Both the position numbers and the translations under genes were made by a program. A stretch of DNA of 8,842 bases, from contig CAZEJK010000210.1 in the NCBI GenBank assembly GCA_964512045.1, positions 1-8,842 of the forward strand, written 5' to 3'. This stretch comes from CAZEJK01 sp964512045. Lineage in GTDB: Bacteria > Acidobacteriota > Thermoanaerobaculia > Thermoanaerobaculales > Sulfomarinibacteraceae. This document shows, piece after piece, positions 6,759 through 8,842 of this stretch (position 1 is its first letter; the number at the start of each line of letters is the position of its first letter). The notes below the pieces were generated by a model, which was given only the letters and a program-made list of their open reading frames with translations, ran no database searches and was not told where the DNA came from.

Positions 6759-8159
6759 ATGGCCACGTACGACTACGCAGTGATCGGTTCCGGCCCAGGG
6801 GGGTACGTCTCGGCGATCCGCGCGGCCCAGCTTGGCCTCAAGGTCGTGTTGATCGAGAAGGACGCGACCCTCGGTGGGACCTGCCTGAACGTCGGATGCA
6901 TCCCCTCCAAGGCGCTGCTGGAGTCCAGCGAGCTGTTCCACCGGGCGCGGCACGGGTTCGATCGCCACGGTATCCAGCTCGGCGACGTCCAGCTCGACCT
7001 GGGCGCGATGATGGAGCGCAAGCGCGCGGTGGTCAAGGAGCTCACCGACGGCGTCGGGATGCTCATGAAGAAGAACAAGGTCACGGTGGAGCAGGGGTTC
7101 GGAGTGCTCAAGGGCCCGGGCCGAGTCGAGGTCCGTGACGGCGATGGGAGCACAAAGGAGATCGAGGCGAAGACGATCGTACTCGCCATGGGCAGCGTGC
7201 CGGTCGAGCTGCCGTTTCTGAAGTTTGACGGTGATCGCGTGGTGTCCTCCACCGAGGCGCTGGAGCTCGACGAGGTGCCGGAGCGGATGGTCGTCGTCGG
7301 CGCGGGCGCCATCGGGCTCGAGATGGGCTCGGTGTGGGCGCGGCTCGGCTCCGAGGTCACCGTGATCGAGCTGCTGCCGCGGATCACGCCCTTCGCGGAC
7401 TCCAAGATGGGCAAGCTCCTGCAGCGCTCGCTGAAGAAGCAGGGGCTCCAGTTCCACCTGGACAGCAAGGTCACCGGCGCCGAGGTCGATGGAAAGACCG
7501 TCACGGTGTCGTTTACCGATGCCAAGGGCAACGATCAGCAGCTCGAGTGCGACCGGCTGCTGGTGGCTGTCGGTCGTCGCCCGTTCACCGAAGGCTGCGG
7601 CCTCGAGGACGCGGGTGTGGAGATCGGCGAGGGCGGCAGGGTTACCGTCAATGACCAGTGGCAGACCAGCGTCGAGGGCGTGTACGCCATCGGCGATCTG
7701 ATCCACGGGCCGATGCTCGCGCACAAGGCCGAGGACGAGGGCGTCGCGGTGGCCGAGCAGGCCGCCGGCCAGACCGGGCACGTGAACTACAACGTGATCC
7801 CGAACGTGGTGTACACCGAGCCCGAGCTGGCGCAGGTGGGACTGACCGAGGAGGAGCTGAAGGAGCGCGAGGTCCCGTACAAGGTCGGCACCTTCTACTT
7901 CAAGGCGAACGGTCGTGCCAAGAGCCTCGATCTCACCGACGGTCAGCTGAAGATCCTCGCTCACGAGGAGACCGATCGGGTGCTCGGGGTGCACATCGTC
8001 GGCACCCGCGCATCGGAGATGATTGCCGAGGCCGCAGCGGTGATGGAGTTCGGCGGCAGCGCCGAGGACATCGCACTGACATGCCATGCCCATCCGACGT
8101 TGCCGGAGATCATGCGCGAGGCCGCCATGGCGGTTCACGGCCGCGCCATCCATAGCTGA
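6759..8159 (+). CDS. lpd: Dihydrolipoyl dehydrogenase, E3 (466 aa)
   Basis: FAD-dependent disulfide oxidoreductase that reoxidises the dihydrolipoyl arm of SucB and reduces NAD+. The FAD-binding motif VIGSGPGGYVSAIRAAQLG lies at 8-26, followed by the redox disulfide motif GGTCLNVGCIPSKALL at 39-54 with Cys42 and Cys47. The central NAD-binding fold has VVVGAGAIGLEMGSVW (about 180-195), and a second FAD contact is YAIGDLIHG with LAHKAEDEG further on. The C-terminal dimerisation domain supplies the catalytic pair His445-Glu450 in HAHPTLPE (443-450). The length is normal for the family. The start is ATG at 6759, with GGAGG at 6747-6751 (7-nt spacing) inside the end of sucB; the in-frame GTG at 6753 lies too close to that site. 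Being the third gene after sucA and sucB indicates an E3 dedicated to this complex, though E3 often also serves the pyruvate complex. The repeat array starts about 45 bp downstream. Confidence 0.96.
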   Translation: MATYDYAVIGSGPGGYVSAIRAAQLGLKVVLIEKDATLGGTCLNVGCIPSKALLESSELFHRARHGFDRHGIQLGDVQLDLGAMMERKRAVVKELTDGVGMLMKKNKVTVEQGFGVLKGPGRVEVRDGDGSTKEIEAKTIVLAMGSVPVELPFLKFDGDRVVSSTEALELDEVPERMVVVGAGAIGLEMGSVWARLGSEVTVIELLPRITPFADSKMGKLLQRSLKKQGLQFHLDSKVTGAEVDGKTVTVSFTDAKGNDQQLECDRLLVAVGRRPFTEGCGLEDAGVEIGEGGRVTVNDQWQTSVEGVYAIGDLIHGPMLAHKAEDEGVAVAEQAAGQTGHVNYNVIPNVVYTEPELAQVGLTEEELKEREVPYKVGTFYFKANGRAKSLDLTDGQLKILAHEETDRVLGVHIVGTRASEMIAEAAAVMEFGGSAEDIALTCHAHPTLPEIMREAAMAVHGRAIHS

Positions 8160-8178
8160 GGGCGGCCGCATCCCAGCA

Positions 8179-8199
8179 GCACGGAGCCGACAGCCGTGC
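8179..8199 (+). terminator. Possible weak hairpin after lpd
   Basis: GCACGG at 8179-8184 and CCGTGC at 8194-8199 form a 6-bp stem with a 9-nt loop, 19 bp after the lpd stop. No T-run follows, so it is not a canonical intrinsic terminator. It may end or protect the mRNA together with the hairpin repeats that follow, or be incidental. Confidence 0.3.
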
Positions 8200-8204
8200 A
8201 GGAG

Positions 8205-8344
8205 GCGGTCGGCGTCCACACACGGACCGCGGACATCTTGTCCGCATCGGGCCTTGCTGCAAGCTCAATGCTGCGGACGAGACGTCCGCGGTCCAATCAG
8301 GATTCGAAGGCCCAGTCGGGGCGGTCGGCGTCCTTGCACGGACC
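8205..8344 (+). repeat. Right repeat array: first unit, 116-bp type
   Basis: This is the unit nearest lpd and the only one in the right array with the long connector seen in the left array (TTCGAAGG core and GCGGTCGGCGTCC). The core is 8229-8289: hairpin 1 at 8229-8245 (A-T closing pair), the CTTGCTGCAAG palindrome at 8253-8263, and hairpin 3 at 8273-8289 with an AGA rather than GGA loop. Hairpin 1 of the next unit starts 116 bp later. The text before the first hairpin (8205-8228) joins the end of the long connector to the ACACACGGACC ending of the short one, so the array edge is itself a hybrid. Orientation is opposite to the left array. Confidence 0.88.
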
Positions 8345-8842
8345 GCGGACCTCTGGTCCGCATCCGACCTTGCTGCAAGCTCAATGCTGCGGACGGGACG
8401 TCCGCGTTCCCGTCGCACGCCGACACCCACACACGGACCGCGGACATCTTGTCCGCATCGGGCCTTGCTGCAAGCCCACTCCTGCGGACGGGACGTCCGC
8501 GTTCCCGTCGCACGCCGACACCCACACACGGACCGCGGACCTCTGGTCCGCATCCGACCTTGCTGCAAGCCCACTCCTGCGGACGGGACGTCCGCGTTCC
8601 TGTCGCACGCCGACACCCCTACACGGACCGCGGACATCTTGTCCGCATCGGGCCTCGCTGCAAGCTCAATGCTGCGGACGGGACGTCCGCGCTCCCGTCG
8701 CACGCCGACACCCACACACGGACCGCGGACATCTTGTCCGCATCCGACCTTGCTGCAAGCTCAATGCTGCGGACGGGACGTCCGGGTTCCCGTCGCACGC
8801 CGACACCCACACACGGACCGCGGACATCTTGTCCGCATCCGA
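8345..8842 (+). repeat. Right repeat array: five 95-bp units plus a partial one
   Basis: Hairpin 1 starts at 8345, 8440, 8535, 8630, 8725 and 8820, an exact 95-bp period; the last unit is cut by the window end. The matching hairpin 3 copies are at 8389-8405, 8484-8500, 8579-8595, 8674-8690 and 8769-8785 (the last with a terminal mismatch). The 61-bp core is shared with the 116-bp units. Only the 34-bp connector differs, built on GTCGCACGCCGAC and CACCCACACACGG. The hairpin 1 closing pair is C-G at 8345 and 8535 and A-T elsewhere. The unique-spacer pattern of a CRISPR is absent, since every segment of the unit repeats. Since neither 95 nor 116 is a multiple of three and the minus strand has few stops, long but meaningless reading frames run through the array. 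Confidence 0.92.

Noticed and set aside
8110..8842. Long minus-strand reading frames through the right array (up to about 200 codons), and similar plus-strand frames in the left array, with repeating peptide text.
   Set aside because: Several overlapping frames of the same strand are open at once because the unit has few stops and its period is not a multiple of three. There is no ribosome-binding site, no codon-position signal and no family resemblance; the constraint is on palindromes, not codons.
8205..8842. CRISPR array.
   Set aside because: There are no unique spacers; the whole 95-bp or 116-bp unit repeats, and no cas genes are present.

Overview
This is a GC-rich bacterial chromosome segment carrying two divergent transcription units, each ending in an array of the same structured repeat family. 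The right-hand unit is a complete operon for the 2-oxoglutarate dehydrogenase complex of the TCA cycle: sucA (E1), sucB (E2) and lpd (dedicated E3). The left-hand unit reads the other way. It holds a bacterial deoxyhypusine-synthase-family gene followed by an EamA/DMT-family membrane transporter. Nothing in the window fixes the taxon. High GC, a dedicated E3 in the suc operon, a bacterial-type DHS homologue and dense hairpin repeats would fit a large-genome lineage such as Myxococcota, Acidobacteriota or Gemmatimonadota, but that is a guess.

Layout. 1-334: repeat array; two full units at a 116-bp period, an unrelated spacer, and a decayed unit that ends at the transporter stop codon. 335-1240 (-): EamA-family transporter. 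1289-2260 (-): DHS-family enzyme. 2261-2577: shared divergent control region containing a cloverleaf-like set of inverted repeats in the sucA leader. 2578-5337 (+): sucA. 5386-6756 (+): sucB. 6759-8159 (+): lpd. 8205-8842: second repeat array; one 116-bp unit, then 95-bp units running off the window end.

How it works together. SucA decarboxylates 2-oxoglutarate and passes the succinyl group to the lipoyl arm of SucB. SucB makes succinyl-CoA, and Lpd reoxidises the lipoyl arm with NAD+. The three genes are tightly packed, with a 48-bp and then a 2-bp gap, each with a good ribosome-binding site, so they are very probably one mRNA. The DHS homologue keeps the catalytic lysine but not several spermidine-contact residues known from the eukaryotic enzyme. 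It is more likely an enzyme of polyamine or related metabolism than an eIF5A modifier. The transporter downstream may or may not be functionally linked.

The least ordinary part is the repeat family. Each unit has a 61-bp core with two strong GC-rich hairpins (7-bp stems, 3-nt loops), one of which shows a compensatory A-T/C-G change between units, plus a weaker central palindrome. The two arrays are inverted relative to each other, but both lie just 3' of an operon and in the same sense relative to its transcription.
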